Source of the DNA: Solirubrobacterales bacterium
GTDB taxonomy: Bacteria > Actinomycetota > Thermoleophilia > Solirubrobacterales > Solirubrobacteraceae
Assembly (NCBI GenBank): GCA_019240305.1
Contig: JAFAYP010000573.1
Span: 34,239-98,238 of the forward strand
Reading direction: 5' to 3'
DNA: 64,000 nucleotides
Made by a program: the position numbers and the translations under genes. How positions within the stretch are numbered: the first letter of the stretch is position 1; every line of letters begins with the position of its first letter. The notes under the pieces are model-generated. The model made no database searches. It was given only the letters and a program-made list of their open reading frames with translations, and was not told the DNA's origin. Of this stretch, positions 14,733 through 23,337 are shown in pieces.

Positions 14733-15446
14733 ATGCCAGTTCCGGTGCCCGATCTCGCCGTGGCCGAAATTGCCTGCAAGCGAGCCCTAGCCAAGCTCGT
14801 CACGCTCAGCGACAAGAGCGCTGTCCAGATCCGAGCCGAAGGCATGCTCGAACACGAGACCACAACCGACCGGCTGCGCACCAGGGACCGACAGCCCATG
14901 CCCGTCAAAGGTGGTCGGGGTGCTGGCAGCCAGCTGCCCAGCGGCGTCGACACGAAGGCGACCACGCGTGGCGACCACGCGCCGTCCAAGCAGTCCTCGC
15001 TGTACTTCCATTACCGGTGGCGCATGCACAAGGCGCTCGTGTCCGAAGATGCCGGCCTGGCACTGTCGCTGGCTGGCGCCGCGACCCAAGACTACGAGGA
15101 GCACGTCGGCAAGCGCCGGCCGCTTCGCTGGGCGTCGCACGACGACGCCGTGAACTACCTGCTGACACACTACGTCGGCGTACCCTCTGCCACCGCGGCC
15201 GTGGACATGCGCACACCATCCGAGTCGTTTCGGAACGCTCAGCGCTGGGTTCAAGCCCAGCGCACGAGAAACGGCCATGATCCCGAGCTGGGCGAGCGGA
15301 GAGCAATGGACAGCCGGACACGGAGGATTGTGGAGATGGCAGCTGCGGGAATCAAGCAGCGCCTGATAGCCGACGAGGTCGGACTGTCGCAGGCGCAGGT
15401 CAGCCGCATCCTGTCGGGCGCGAGCATACATACCCAAGCGCCTTGA
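14733..15446 (+). CDS. HTH protein of unknown role
   Basis: The 237-aa protein's last 50 residues form a resolvase/Trp-repressor-like HTH (VEMAAAGIKQRLIADEVG, then LSQAQVSRILSG). The central part (SSLYFHYRWRMHKALVSEDA) is not recognised. It is expressed from its own promoter at 14538, suggesting a middle/late regulator, but a phage-specific replication protein is also possible. Confidence 0.6.
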   Translation: MPVPVPDLAVAEIACKRALAKLVTLSDKSAVQIRAEGMLEHETTTDRLRTRDRQPMPVKGGRGAGSQLPSGVDTKATTRGDHAPSKQSSLYFHYRWRMHKALVSEDAGLALSLAGAATQDYEEHVGKRRPLRWASHDDAVNYLLTHYVGVPSATAAVDMRTPSESFRNAQRWVQAQRTRNGHDPELGERRAMDSRTRRIVEMAAAGIKQRLIADEVGLSQAQVSRILSGASIHTQAP

Positions 15447-15471
15447 ATTCAATGTGCATAAGCGGTAAGGT
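15443..15471 (+). promoter_or_regulatory. Possible promoter
   Basis: TTGAAT (15443-15448), a 17-base spacer and TAAGGT (15466-15471) overlap the end of the HTH gene in a short AT-richer patch. It would make a roughly 150-base leader to GTG 15626. This is a moderate consensus match only. Confidence 0.45.
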
Positions 15472-15625
15472 GTGTTTCGGTGGATGATTGCGCACTGCGC
15501 CATCGCTCGCCGAGAGGGCGACGACCCAATACCGCAGCGGACCATTCGGTCAGGCACAGGGCGTCAGCAGCGATCAGAGGCGGGGGATCGCTCACAACCA
15601 CAGGTCACAGCACGGGAGGGCAACC

Positions 15626-15994
15626 GTGGAGACTGATCCAAGGCTTGAAGCAGACGCCTACGTCAGGCACGACGAGCGCATGTACCGAGTGGTGGGACCC
15701 GAGATTGACGACCGCGGGTGCATCACTGGGCGCTACGAGCTCGAAAGCGCCAAGGGCGAATGGTCTGCCTACGGGCACGGGCGTGGAACCTGGGTCTACC
15801 CCAGGTGCTACCTGACGGCCATTCGGGTCACCTGGGAGTGCCAGCTCGTGAGAGCATCCAACGGGATCTCACACCTAGACGAGGCGATGCGAGCACACCT
15901 CCACGACAACGGGCTGCACATGCCGGCCACCATCCAAGCCGGGATGCAAGCACCCCTAGCGATAGAGCGCACCCTGCGGCGTCAAGTTCGCTAG
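15626..15994 (+). CDS. Hypothetical protein
   Basis: The start GTG 15626 is set by GGGAGGG at 15614-15620; the upstream part of the track ORF (15488-15625) is probably leader. The 122-aa protein (VETDPRLEADAYVRHDERMY) looks mixed alpha/beta, with a small beta-sheet region WSAYGHGRGTWVYPRCYLTA. No family recognised. It is the last gene before the presumed packaging start. Confidence 0.55.
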   Translation: METDPRLEADAYVRHDERMYRVVGPEIDDRGCITGRYELESAKGEWSAYGHGRGTWVYPRCYLTAIRVTWECQLVRASNGISHLDEAMRAHLHDNGLHMPATIQAGMQAPLAIERTLRRQVR

Positions 15995-16260
15995 GGGTAG
16001 GAGGGCTCGGGCATGGTGCCAGGAGGGCGACGGCGGGGCTCACACAACCCCCGGGGGGGGTAAGAAATCCCTTTCGGGTAAGGCGAGGACCCCAGTCGAA
16101 CTTTCGCGCACGTTGGCCCATATGGCGATTTGCGCAATCGCTGGGTTGCGTTGCGTGGCGATCGGCCGACGGGCAACCAGAAGGTTGCAAATAGTTCAGC
16201 GAAGGCCGCGCGAGCATCCGCAACCGATGCGTTGCGCAGGCGTGACGAGGGAGGGCCGCG
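15995..16260. other. Non-coding region before HNH/terminase; candidate cos region
   Basis: No convincing ORF lies here. It contains an unusual CCCCCGGGGGGGG run (16048-16060) within ACAACCCCCGGGGG, followed by AAATCCCTTTCGGGTA. HNH-TerS-TerL-portal is the gene order associated with cos packaging, and cos is commonly just upstream of this block. No overhang can be read directly. Confidence 0.35.
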
Positions 16261-16752
16261 ATGCGCAAGACTCACGTCTACGTTCGCCGAACGCACGTCT
16301 ACGTCTGCGTTGATTGCGGCGGGACCTTTGAGCATGTTCGTGTCACGAAGGCACGGAAGCGGTGCCCCGGGTGCGCGCCGGGTGGCATGCGTCCTGCGAC
16401 ACGGCCGTGCGTTGCCTGCAGCAACCCCGCTGCATCGTCTAGGCACTGGTACTGCAATGTGTGCAGCGCCAAGGCACGCCTTCGTCGTCGTGGCCGTCCT
16501 CGCCAACCGCACGTGCTCAGCACGGCCGAGCGGGGATACGGGCGGGAGCACGCGAAGCTTCGCAGGCAGTGGCTGGCGACCGTGAGGGCGGGGGGCGTCC
16601 GGTGCTGGAGGTGCGGCTCTCCCATCCTTCCGATGGAGCCGTGGGACCTGGGGCACAACGACTTCGACAGGACCGCCCACGCCGGGCCTGAGCACCGCTC
16701 CTGCAACAGGGGAGCGCCTTGGAGGAGGCAGCATGCCCGACCAGCGCGCTGA
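16261..16752 (+). CDS. HNH endonuclease (packaging-associated)
   Basis: The 163-aa protein has two N-terminal zinc knuckles (CVDCGG...CPGC; CVACSN...CNVC), then the HNH core RGYGREHAKLRRQWLATVRA, CWRCGSPILPMEPWDLGHND, GPEHRSCNRG. HNH proteins encoded beside the terminase assist TerL cleavage at cos in phages such as HK97. It precedes TerS, whose start overlaps its 3' end. It is paralogous to the second HNH at 19.7 kb. Confidence 0.85.
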   Translation: MRKTHVYVRRTHVYVCVDCGGTFEHVRVTKARKRCPGCAPGGMRPATRPCVACSNPAASSRHWYCNVCSAKARLRRRGRPRQPHVLSTAERGYGREHAKLRRQWLATVRAGGVRCWRCGSPILPMEPWDLGHNDFDRTAHAGPEHRSCNRGAPWRRQHARPAR

Positions 16753-17104
16753 GGCCCTTGCGATGCGTGACGCGGGCCGAGACATTGACGATATCGCTGC
16801 CCACTTTGAGGTAAACAAGGCGACGGTCTATCGCTGGATCAACGCCGCGAAGGATGGGCCGGGTCCCACAGAGCGCTCCGCGCGCGCCCTGATCGCCACT
16901 TGGGGCGAGCTCGACGAAACCCGCTCCTTGGTTGCCGAGACGATGCTGACCTACGCCGTCACGGCCGACAAGGGCCGCAGGGCGACCGTGGGCGTGATGG
17001 CCTCGGCCGGCGTGGCCGCCGCGAAGGAGCTGGACGCGATGACGCAGCGCCTCGGGCAGAGTTCGGGCTTTGAAGAGCTGACCCGCGCGCTGCTGGAAGC
17101 GTGA
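16733..17104 (+). CDS. terS: Terminase small subunit
   Basis: The 123-aa protein has an N-terminal HTH (AEALAMRDAGRDIDDIAAHF, then EVNKATVYRWIN) followed by helices for oligomerisation. Its position between HNH and TerL with overlapping ends, its size and its HTH all fit TerS, which recognises the packaging site. The start ATG overlaps the HNH gene by 20 bases. Confidence 0.8.
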   Translation: MPDQRAEALAMRDAGRDIDDIAAHFEVNKATVYRWINAAKDGPGPTERSARALIATWGELDETRSLVAETMLTYAVTADKGRRATVGVMASAGVAAAKELDAMTQRLGQSSGFEELTRALLEA

Positions 17105-18519
17105 CCGGAGCGCCACGATGGGCGACGTCGAGGACCCCATCGCGCCGGACGCTCGGAGGGGCCGCCCACAGGATCAGCAAGCTGCTCGGGCAGCCTTTCA
17201 TGCCCTGGCAGCGCGAGGTTGCCGACGTGGCGCTTGAGCTAGACGACAGCGGGCGTCTCGTGTACCGCGACGTGGGGCTGATAACGCCCCGGCAGTCGGG
17301 CAAGAGCACACTGATCCTCTCGCTGATCTTGACGCGCTGCATCGTGGCCGCGAACCAGCATGTCGTCTACTGCGCGCAGAGCGCGCTTGATGCCCGCAAG
17401 CAGTGGGTCAATAACTGGTCCCCTGTGGTCGAGGGATCGGCGATCGGCTCATCGGTGCGTGTCCGCCTAGCGCCGGGCGACGAGGGCTGGTGGTTCCCGA
17501 ACGGCTCTCACCAGAGCATCGCGGCGAGCACGGTGAAGGCTGGTCACGGGCAGGTGGTCGACACCGCGATCGTGGACGAGGCGTTCGCCTACCAGGACGA
17601 TCGCATTGAGCAGGCGCTACGGCCCGCGACGATGACCCGGAACCGCCCTGGCATGCTCGGGGCGCAGTTCTGGATCGTCTCTACCGTGGGGGTGCCGTCG
17701 TTCAGCACCTACCTGCTGGCGAAGACTGAGCGAGGCCGTGCCGCTGTCGACGAGGGCTTGACGGAGGGCACCTGCTACTTCGAGTATTCGGCGCCGCAGG
17801 ATGCCGACCCGGGGGACCCTGCGACGTGGCGGGCGTGCATGCCGGCGCTGGGGTACACGGTGGACGAGGACACGATCCGGGCGGCGTTTGAGTCGATGAC
17901 CCGGAGCGAGTTCCGTCGCGCGTTCCTCAACCAGTGGGTGACGGCACTCGGCGACCCGATCGTGCCGATCGACCACTGGAACCTGCTCGCCCGGCCGGAG
18001 GCTCCTAGGCCGCCCTGGGTGGTCCTGGGGCTGGACATTGACCGTCAGGACGCCCATGCCGCGCTTGTGGCCGTCGGCGAGATTGACGATGGGCCGCAGG
18101 GTGGCCCGAAGGGGCTACAGGGCGGCGTGCTTGAGGCCGGCGATCGGACGGACTGGCTTCTGCCGGCCCTTGCGGACCAGGTGGCCCGGTTTGATCGTCC
18201 CCATGTCGTCGTGGACGAGCGCGCATGTCGACACATGCTGCCCGAGATTGAGCGCATCGCCGGCTTTGACCGGGTGATCGCGCTGAAGACGAGCGAAGTG
18301 CCTCCTGCGTGCGCGTTCTGGCTGCGACTGATTCAGCAGCAGCGTGCTTGGCATCGCGGCGAGCCCGAGCTGACCGCTGCACTGGTTGGCGCTGGGCAGC
18401 GGCGCCTCGGTGACGGGTGGGCTTGGAGTCGGGCGCAGTCCGGAGTGGATATCAGCCCCTTGGTGGCGTTCACCTTGGCGTGCTCGTTCTGGCTGGGAGC
18501 GTGGGGTGACGAGACGTAG
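17101..18519 (+). CDS. terL: Terminase large subunit
   Basis: The 472-aa protein starts at GTG 17101 overlapping the TerS stop. The ATPase domain has Walker A TPRQSGKST (K68) and Walker B TAIVDEAF (D159/E160). The nuclease domain begins VVLGLDIDRQDAHAAL, whose Asp is the expected first metal ligand, and later VVVDERACRHMLPEIE. It is the packaging motor and cos nuclease. Length is typical for TerL of actinobacterial siphoviruses. Confidence 0.92.
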   Translation: MTGAPRWATSRTPSRRTLGGAAHRISKLLGQPFMPWQREVADVALELDDSGRLVYRDVGLITPRQSGKSTLILSLILTRCIVAANQHVVYCAQSALDARKQWVNNWSPVVEGSAIGSSVRVRLAPGDEGWWFPNGSHQSIAASTVKAGHGQVVDTAIVDEAFAYQDDRIEQALRPATMTRNRPGMLGAQFWIVSTVGVPSFSTYLLAKTERGRAAVDEGLTEGTCYFEYSAPQDADPGDPATWRACMPALGYTVDEDTIRAAFESMTRSEFRRAFLNQWVTALGDPIVPIDHWNLLARPEAPRPPWVVLGLDIDRQDAHAALVAVGEIDDGPQGGPKGLQGGVLEAGDRTDWLLPALADQVARFDRPHVVVDERACRHMLPEIERIAGFDRVIALKTSEVPPACAFWLRLIQQQRAWHRGEPELTAALVGAGQRRLGDGWAWSRAQSGVDISPLVAFTLACSFWLGAWGDET

Positions 18520-18548
18520 GACTTGCAACCACGAGCACGGGAGGAACC

Positions 18549-18899
18549 GTGATCCGAGAGCATCTTGACCAGCTCATCTCCGAGCTGGGCGAGCACATGG
18601 AGAAGACCGAGCGGCTGCGTGGCGAGCTGAGGAAGCACGTCGCAAGAGCTGAGCAGCAGCTATTGGAGCGCGTGGGCCGCGAGGCCGAGCTGCGCAATCA
18701 GATCGAGGACCACGAGGCGAACCTGCGCGCCGACGGCCACGTGGTGGCTCCTCACGCGCCGCATGTTGACGCTGGCCAGCCAGCCGCCGCCATTGAGGCG
18801 GCCACGGCCGTGAAGGGTTCGACGGCGTTCAAGCCCGATTCGAGCAGGATGGGTCCCGAGAAGGGTCCGAGCCCGGGCCCGAAGCCGTCCCGGCCGTAG
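18549..18899 (+). CDS. Coiled-coil phage protein
   Basis: GTG 18549 follows GGGAGGAA. The 116-aa protein is a charged coiled coil for residues 1-60 (LISELGEHMEKTERLRGELR), then a low-complexity Pro/Gly/Lys tail (MGPEKGPSPGPKPSRP). Function unknown. Its position after TerL suggests a packaging or head-assembly accessory. Confidence 0.55.
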   Translation: MIREHLDQLISELGEHMEKTERLRGELRKHVARAEQQLLERVGREAELRNQIEDHEANLRADGHVVAPHAPHVDAGQPAAAIEAATAVKGSTAFKPDSSRMGPEKGPSPGPKPSRP

Positions 18900-18908
18900 C
18901 CGCCCGAC

Positions 18909-19289
18909 GTGGATCTCTCCAGCGGGTTTGACATCCCGAACCCGTACGGGCTGCTGGCGTCGGACTTCGGCTTCGACGTCGCCGGATACCGGGCGGCCCT
19001 GGGGTTCCTGGGCGACCTGGCGAGCGGCACTGAGCATGACCGCGCGCTGGCGGCCAACGGGGGCTCGCTGGCCCTGCTGACGGGGTGGAAGGGTTCGCCC
19101 AAGTTCCGTCGCGTGTACGCGAAGTGCCTTGAGGCGGCCCGAACGAACACGGAGAGGCCGATCGTGCGGCAGATCCCTGTCGTTCCGGTGCTGCCGCCCT
19201 CGGGCCAGCAGCGGTTCATTCCCGTTGAGGAGGTGCCGCGGAACGCTGGGCCCTTCACGAGTACCCCAGCGCCCACTGTGGGGCTGTGA
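18909..19289 (+). CDS. Hypothetical phage protein
   Basis: A 126-aa protein from GTG 18909 (MDLSSGFDIPNPYGLLASDF) with a helical middle and a Pro-rich tail. No family recognised. The next gene starts at its stop. Confidence 0.5.
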   Translation: MDLSSGFDIPNPYGLLASDFGFDVAGYRAALGFLGDLASGTEHDRALAANGGSLALLTGWKGSPKFRRVYAKCLEAARTNTERPIVRQIPVVPVLPPSGQQRFIPVEEVPRNAGPFTSTPAPTVGL

Positions 19290-19492
19290 TGAATCTGCCG
19301 CCCTCGTTCCGCCATCAGGCTCGGTCGGCCGCTCCGGCGTCGCCGACGTCGATCCTTGACGATATCGAGCGGGCGCACGAGGCCGAGTACGCCGACCTGC
19401 TCAGGTATGCGGCTATTCGCGCTCGCGCGTTTGCTCCGCGGCCCGAGGAGCGGCCGGGATGGTGGGCAGCGTTCAAACGGTGGCGCCGGTGA
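19289..19492 (+). CDS. Small hypothetical protein
   Basis: A 67-aa protein from ATG 19289, overlapping the upstream stop by one base; GTG 19286 is an alternative. It has a helix around SILDDIERAHEAEYADLLRY and a Trp-rich basic end (GWWAAFKRWRR). Function unknown. Confidence 0.45.
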   Translation: MNLPPSFRHQARSAAPASPTSILDDIERAHEAEYADLLRYAAIRARAFAPRPEERPGWWAAFKRWRR

Positions 19493-19665
19493 GCACCGAG
19501 GCCGAGCGCGAGCTTGTCAAGGCCGGGGATGCGCTGGCGGGCATGCTCGGGGTGGCTGTCGCGGCGATGGACTCGCGCGAGCTGTTCTCGCCGATCGAAT
19601 CGGATCTGGTGCGCTCTGAGATTCTGCGGTGGCATCACGTGAAGGCGACCACGTCGGACGAGTGA
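19489..19665 (+). CDS. Small hypothetical protein
   Basis: A 58-aa protein from GTG 19489 (GTGA overlap with the previous stop), containing ELVKAGDALAGMLGVAVAAM. It ends overlapping the second HNH start. Function unknown. Confidence 0.45.
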   Translation: MSTEAERELVKAGDALAGMLGVAVAAMDSRELFSPIESDLVRSEILRWHHVKATTSDE

Positions 19666-19937
19666 GAGCTCGCCCACGCCGCGGCGTGCAGCGCAAGACC
19701 GGGGACCGGGGCTACGGTGGCGAGCACCAGCGTCTCCGCAAGCGGTGGATCCCGATCGTGGCCGCGGGCGGTGTCATGTGCGCCCGCTGCAAACGGCCGA
19801 TCTGGCCCGGCGAGCCTTGGGACCTCGATCACACGCAGGATCGGACGGGCTACCTCGGCCCCAGCCATGCGCGTTGTAACCGCGCCACTGCTGGCCGGCG
19901 CCCTCGTCGTGTCCGCCGAATCTCAAGAGGGTGGTGA
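19662..19937 (+). CDS. Second HNH endonuclease
   Basis: The 91-aa protein from GTG 19662 is a minimal HNH domain: RGYGGEHQRLRKRWIPIVAA, GGVMCARCKRPIWPGEPWDL, DHTQDRTGYLGPSHARCNRA. It shares the same motif order and many identities with the 163-aa HNH at 16.3 kb but lacks the N-terminal zinc knuckles. It lies between TerL and portal. It could be a second packaging factor or a duplicated, free-standing nuclease. Confidence 0.82.
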   Translation: MRARPRRGVQRKTGDRGYGGEHQRLRKRWIPIVAAGGVMCARCKRPIWPGEPWDLDHTQDRTGYLGPSHARCNRATAGRRPRRVRRISRGW

Positions 19938-19940
19938 GCC

Positions 19941-20156
19941 GTGAAGGTAGGAGACATCCTCGAGTGGCTTGCCGGCGCTGCCTTCACGGCGGCTGCCTTT
20001 CTCGCCACCGGCCGCCCTTGGCCCGCTCTCGTGGTTGCGGGGGCTTGTCTCATGTACGAGGCGCAGTGCTGGGCGGGGCATGATTTCGCGCCCGTGCGCC
20101 CCGGCTGGCTGCGGTGGCCTTCTCGGCTGCGCCGTCGCGGGCGGGAGGAGTCTTGA
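19941..20156 (+). CDS. Small membrane protein
   Basis: The 71-aa protein from GTG 19941 has one or two hydrophobic segments (WLAGAAFTAAAFLATG, WPALVVAGACLMYEA) and a basic C-terminus. Its role is unknown. Its stop overlaps the TTG start of the portal gene. Confidence 0.5.
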   Translation: MKVGDILEWLAGAAFTAAAFLATGRPWPALVVAGACLMYEAQCWAGHDFAPVRPGWLRWPSRLRRRGREES

Positions 20157-21523
20157 CGCTCGCGCGACTTCGGGAGGCCCGGGCTGGCGCTGCCGTTGAG
20201 CAGCGCAACCTCGCGGGCATGAACTATGGCAACGGCTACGCGTACGCGGACCCTCACGCCATCCCGCCGCACGGCTGGAACAATATGGCGCGGGCTGGTG
20301 TGCTTGTCACCCCGCACACGCTTCTGCAGGTTGACGTGGTTTACACGGCGCTGCGGATCATCTCGAACAACATCATCAAGATGGGCAACCTCCGGGCGTA
20401 CGCGGAGGGCTATTCGCAGGACAACGTGGTCTATCGCCAGTTCCTGCGCCAACAGCCGGCGATCCTGACGAACACGTTCGGTGGGGGGAACCTCGGTGGC
20501 ATCGGCGGGTCGATGATGCAGTGCACCGGCATCGACCGGACGATCTGGTCGATGGCGCTGTTCGGCGAGGCGTTCTGGTACATCCTCGATCGCGATCGCC
20601 TTGAGCGTCCACGGACGATAGAGGTGCTGCACCCCGCGTTCATGGAAGTGAAGATTGACGATGGCCAAGTGCAGTACCTCTACGGCAGCAGCAATAACCG
20701 TCAGGTACTGGACTTGTGGAACGTGGTTCACGTTCCGATGAAGTCGCTGCCGGGCGCGCGCCGAGCGCTCAACCCGACCGACTACGCGGGGGTTGCCGGC
20801 GCGCTAGCGATGGCCGCCTACGAGTTCGGCTCGACCTGGTTCAGCCAGGGCGCGTCCCCGTCGTTCATCCTGTCGACCGACCAGAAGCTCGGCAAGGACG
20901 AGATCGACCGGATCGCCCAGAAGTTCCTTATCGAGCATAGTGGCCTGTCGCAAGCGCACCTTCCACTCGTGCTGGACTCGGGCGTGAAGGCCACGAAGGC
21001 CTTGAACACGCCCGACGAGGCGCAGTACCTGCAAACGCTTGAGTATGCCCGCCAGGTGATCGGCGCGTGGTTCGGTATCCCGCAGTCGCGGATGCCGAAC
21101 GCGCTCCAGCGCCAGTCGCCAATGCCTCCGCATGCCCGGCAGGAGGAGGCGATCGGCTTCCAGCTGGACACCCTGTCGGGGTACATCGTGCCGCTTGAGG
21201 AAGTGTATTCGGCGTTGCTGCCGGCTGGACAGTTCGCCTGCTTCGATGAGCAGCAGTTGTCGAAGCCGGACGCGCAGTTCCAGGCGATCAAGATCCAGGC
21301 GCTGCGGATGACGCAGGCGGCGTCGATCAACGATGTCCGTACCCGGGAGCTCGGGTGGGCGCCCGTGGATGGCGGTGACGATGTGATCGCGCCGTTCGCT
21401 TCGAACGTGGCGCCTGGCCAGACGGGTTCGCAGGCTCCGCAGTCCTCGTCCGGCTCGCCTGTGGATGAGGCTGACGACGATCCGCCTGCGGCGCAGGCGA
21501 GAGGCGCTGGATTGGGAACTTGA
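20153..21523 (+). CDS. Portal protein (HK97 type)
   Basis: TTG 20153 is the likely start: GGGAGGAG stands just before it and it overlaps the upstream stop (TTGA). The 456-aa protein has portal features: VDVVYTALRIISNNIIKMG, FWYILDRDRLERPRTIEVLH, an IIH-like DLWNVVHVPMKSLPG, STWFSQGASPSFILSTDQKL and VIGAWFGIPQSRMP. Portals form the dodecameric DNA gate at one capsid vertex. The order TerL-portal-protease-capsid is canonical. Confidence 0.9.
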   Translation: MTLARLREARAGAAVEQRNLAGMNYGNGYAYADPHAIPPHGWNNMARAGVLVTPHTLLQVDVVYTALRIISNNIIKMGNLRAYAEGYSQDNVVYRQFLRQQPAILTNTFGGGNLGGIGGSMMQCTGIDRTIWSMALFGEAFWYILDRDRLERPRTIEVLHPAFMEVKIDDGQVQYLYGSSNNRQVLDLWNVVHVPMKSLPGARRALNPTDYAGVAGALAMAAYEFGSTWFSQGASPSFILSTDQKLGKDEIDRIAQKFLIEHSGLSQAHLPLVLDSGVKATKALNTPDEAQYLQTLEYARQVIGAWFGIPQSRMPNALQRQSPMPPHARQEEAIGFQLDTLSGYIVPLEEVYSALLPAGQFACFDEQQLSKPDAQFQAIKIQALRMTQAASINDVRTRELGWAPVDGGDDVIAPFASNVAPGQTGSQAPQSSSGSPVDEADDDPPAAQARGAGLGT

Positions 21524-21565
21524 GCGCGACGACGAGAAGTCGTTGCTGCTCGCCTTGACGTAGAG

Positions 21566-23158
21566 TTGACCGAGGAGGTCACGATCCGTACCCAGACACA
21601 GGACGTGGCCGAGAACGTCGAGCCGCGCAAGGACTACACGCAGGCCGAGCGGGACAAGGCCGCCAAGGAGGGCGCGGCCCTCAGCGACGGCAGCTTCCCG
21701 ATCTACAGCCAGGCGGACGCCGAGAACGCTTGGAGGCTGCGTAACAACGGCGACCACGCCGAGGCATCCGTGGTCGCGCATATCAAGAAGCGCGTCAAGG
21801 CGCTCGGGCTGAAGATGCCCAGTGACGACGACTCGCGAGCGCAGGCGAAGGACTGCTCGACGTGCGATGGCACCGGGAAGATCATGGACGGCAACCGCAA
21901 GTGCCCGGATTGCAACGGCACTGGTTCGCTTGCGAACGACGGCTCGGCTCCCGAGCAGCGGACGCCGCTGAGGGCTCGGAAGCCTGGGCGCAAGGAGCGC
22001 CACCGGGCCGTCCCGCTCATACCCGAGGTCCGGCATTACAACGCCACTGACCTTGAGGTTCGCAGCGTCCGGGACTCCGACGAGATCATCATCACCGGCT
22101 CCGCCATCGTGTACGACTCCCCGTACGTCGTCCGGGACATCTTCGGCGAGTTCGAGGAGCGCATGATGCCCGGATGCGTCGCCGACCTGCTCAATCGCGG
22201 GGTGGACTGCCGGCTGCTGCTCAACCACGAGGGGCTGGCGATGGCGCGCACCACCGCGCGGACGCTCACCCTTGCCGACACGCCCCGGTCGCTGAACATT
22301 GAGGCTCGACTGGACGCCCGGCAGCATCTCGCGAACGACTTCGCGATCGCCGTCGAGCGGGGCGACATGAACCAGATGTCCGTCGGCATGGTCGTCAGCC
22401 TTGACGAGTGGGGCGACAACGGGACGCTTGAAACCCGGGACGTGTACAAGCTGGACAACCTGCTGGACGTGAGCGGGGTGACTTACCCGTGCTCGCCAAG
22501 CACGAATCTCGCGGTTGCGCAGCGCATGGCGATGGAGATGCCCGTCGAGTCGCGAGCGCGCGTCCGGCGCCTGTACGCGGACGTTCGTGCGGGCAAGGTG
22601 CTCTCGGACACGAATCAGGGCAAGATCGTGGAGGCCGCGAAGGCGATCCATACCGTCCTTTCGGCATCGGGCTTCGATCCTTCGAGCCTGATCGAGGCCG
22701 ACGACAGTGCCGAGCCGGACGCGGCTGGCACGTTGAACGAGGATGCCTCGGTCGGGGGTGACGTCGAAAATGGCGAGGGTTCGTCCACGGACGCGGCTGA
22801 CGGCTCGGGTGACCTGAGCGGCAGCCTTCGTCAAGAGGATCCGGGCGAGAAGATCCGCGACGACGAGCCGGTGGCGGCTGAGCGTCGCGACGATCCCACT
22901 CCCGAGGATCATGGCATCGCTTGGGGGCTGAAGGACCTCAAGGCCCAGATCGCCCAAGTGAAGGCGAGACAGCTCGCCGATCCGGACAACGCGACCGACC
23001 CGGACGACAAGGCCGTGATGGAAGCCATCAGCGCCGCCGAGGCGGCGATCGACAAGGCCATCGTCGCGCAGTCGAAGGATGGTCACGCCGACAGTCGGTC
23101 CAAGACTTTGACCGCGCTTCGCATCCGTGCGGAGGCGCACAAGCTGCGGGTCCTGTAG
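21566..23158 (+). CDS. Prohead maturation protease with N-terminal DUF6582/zinc-finger extension and acidic scaffold tail
   Basis: The 530-aa protein is unusually long. Residues 22-82 resemble DUF6582 (RKDYTQAERDKAAKEGAALS ... NAWRLRNN). Residues 97-120 form a DnaJ-like zinc motif (CSTCDGTG, CPDCNGTG). Residues about 155-330 are the U35/HK97 prohead protease with LLLNHEGLAMART (H221) and QMSVGMVVS (S272). The acidic, low-complexity remainder ending in a helical segment is likely a built-in scaffold. The protease cleaves scaffold and capsid delta domains during head maturation. The TTG 21566 start is not strongly supported. Confidence 0.85.
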   Translation: MTEEVTIRTQTQDVAENVEPRKDYTQAERDKAAKEGAALSDGSFPIYSQADAENAWRLRNNGDHAEASVVAHIKKRVKALGLKMPSDDDSRAQAKDCSTCDGTGKIMDGNRKCPDCNGTGSLANDGSAPEQRTPLRARKPGRKERHRAVPLIPEVRHYNATDLEVRSVRDSDEIIITGSAIVYDSPYVVRDIFGEFEERMMPGCVADLLNRGVDCRLLLNHEGLAMARTTARTLTLADTPRSLNIEARLDARQHLANDFAIAVERGDMNQMSVGMVVSLDEWGDNGTLETRDVYKLDNLLDVSGVTYPCSPSTNLAVAQRMAMEMPVESRARVRRLYADVRAGKVLSDTNQGKIVEAAKAIHTVLSASGFDPSSLIEADDSAEPDAAGTLNEDASVGGDVENGEGSSTDAADGSGDLSGSLRQEDPGEKIRDDEPVAAERRDDPTPEDHGIAWGLKDLKAQIAQVKARQLADPDNATDPDDKAVMEAISAAEAAIDKAIVAQSKDGHADSRSKTLTALRIRAEAHKLRVL

Positions 23159-23170
23159 GGCCCGACAAAT

Positions 23171-23222
23171 CCCCGCGAAGCGGGGTGCCTCGCAGTACTT
23201 ACGTACGAAGAGGCGAAGCCTC
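23171..23222. other. Two GAA-loop hairpins between protease and capsid genes
   Basis: CCCCGC-GAA-GCGGGG (23171-23185) and GAGGC-GAA-GCCTC (23210-23222) are adjacent hairpins with the same loop. CTCGCAGTAC occurs at 23189 and 23220. They sit in a 180-base non-coding gap immediately before the most highly expressed gene and may process or attenuate the transcript. Confidence 0.5.
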
Positions 23223-23337
23223 GCAGTACCGCATTCACGAGGTCCGGGAGTTCGCTCAGGCCAAGGCGAACAGTACCGCTCGCGGATGGTCCGGGAGGCG
23301 TGGTGTTCACATACACCACAATGAAAGGAGTGGGTTC

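Noticed and set aside
20804-23140. 778-aa ORF antisense to portal and protease genes
   Set aside because: It is a codon-bias shadow of strongly supported genes on the plus strand; Arg/Leu-rich composition, no domain, no ribosome-binding site.
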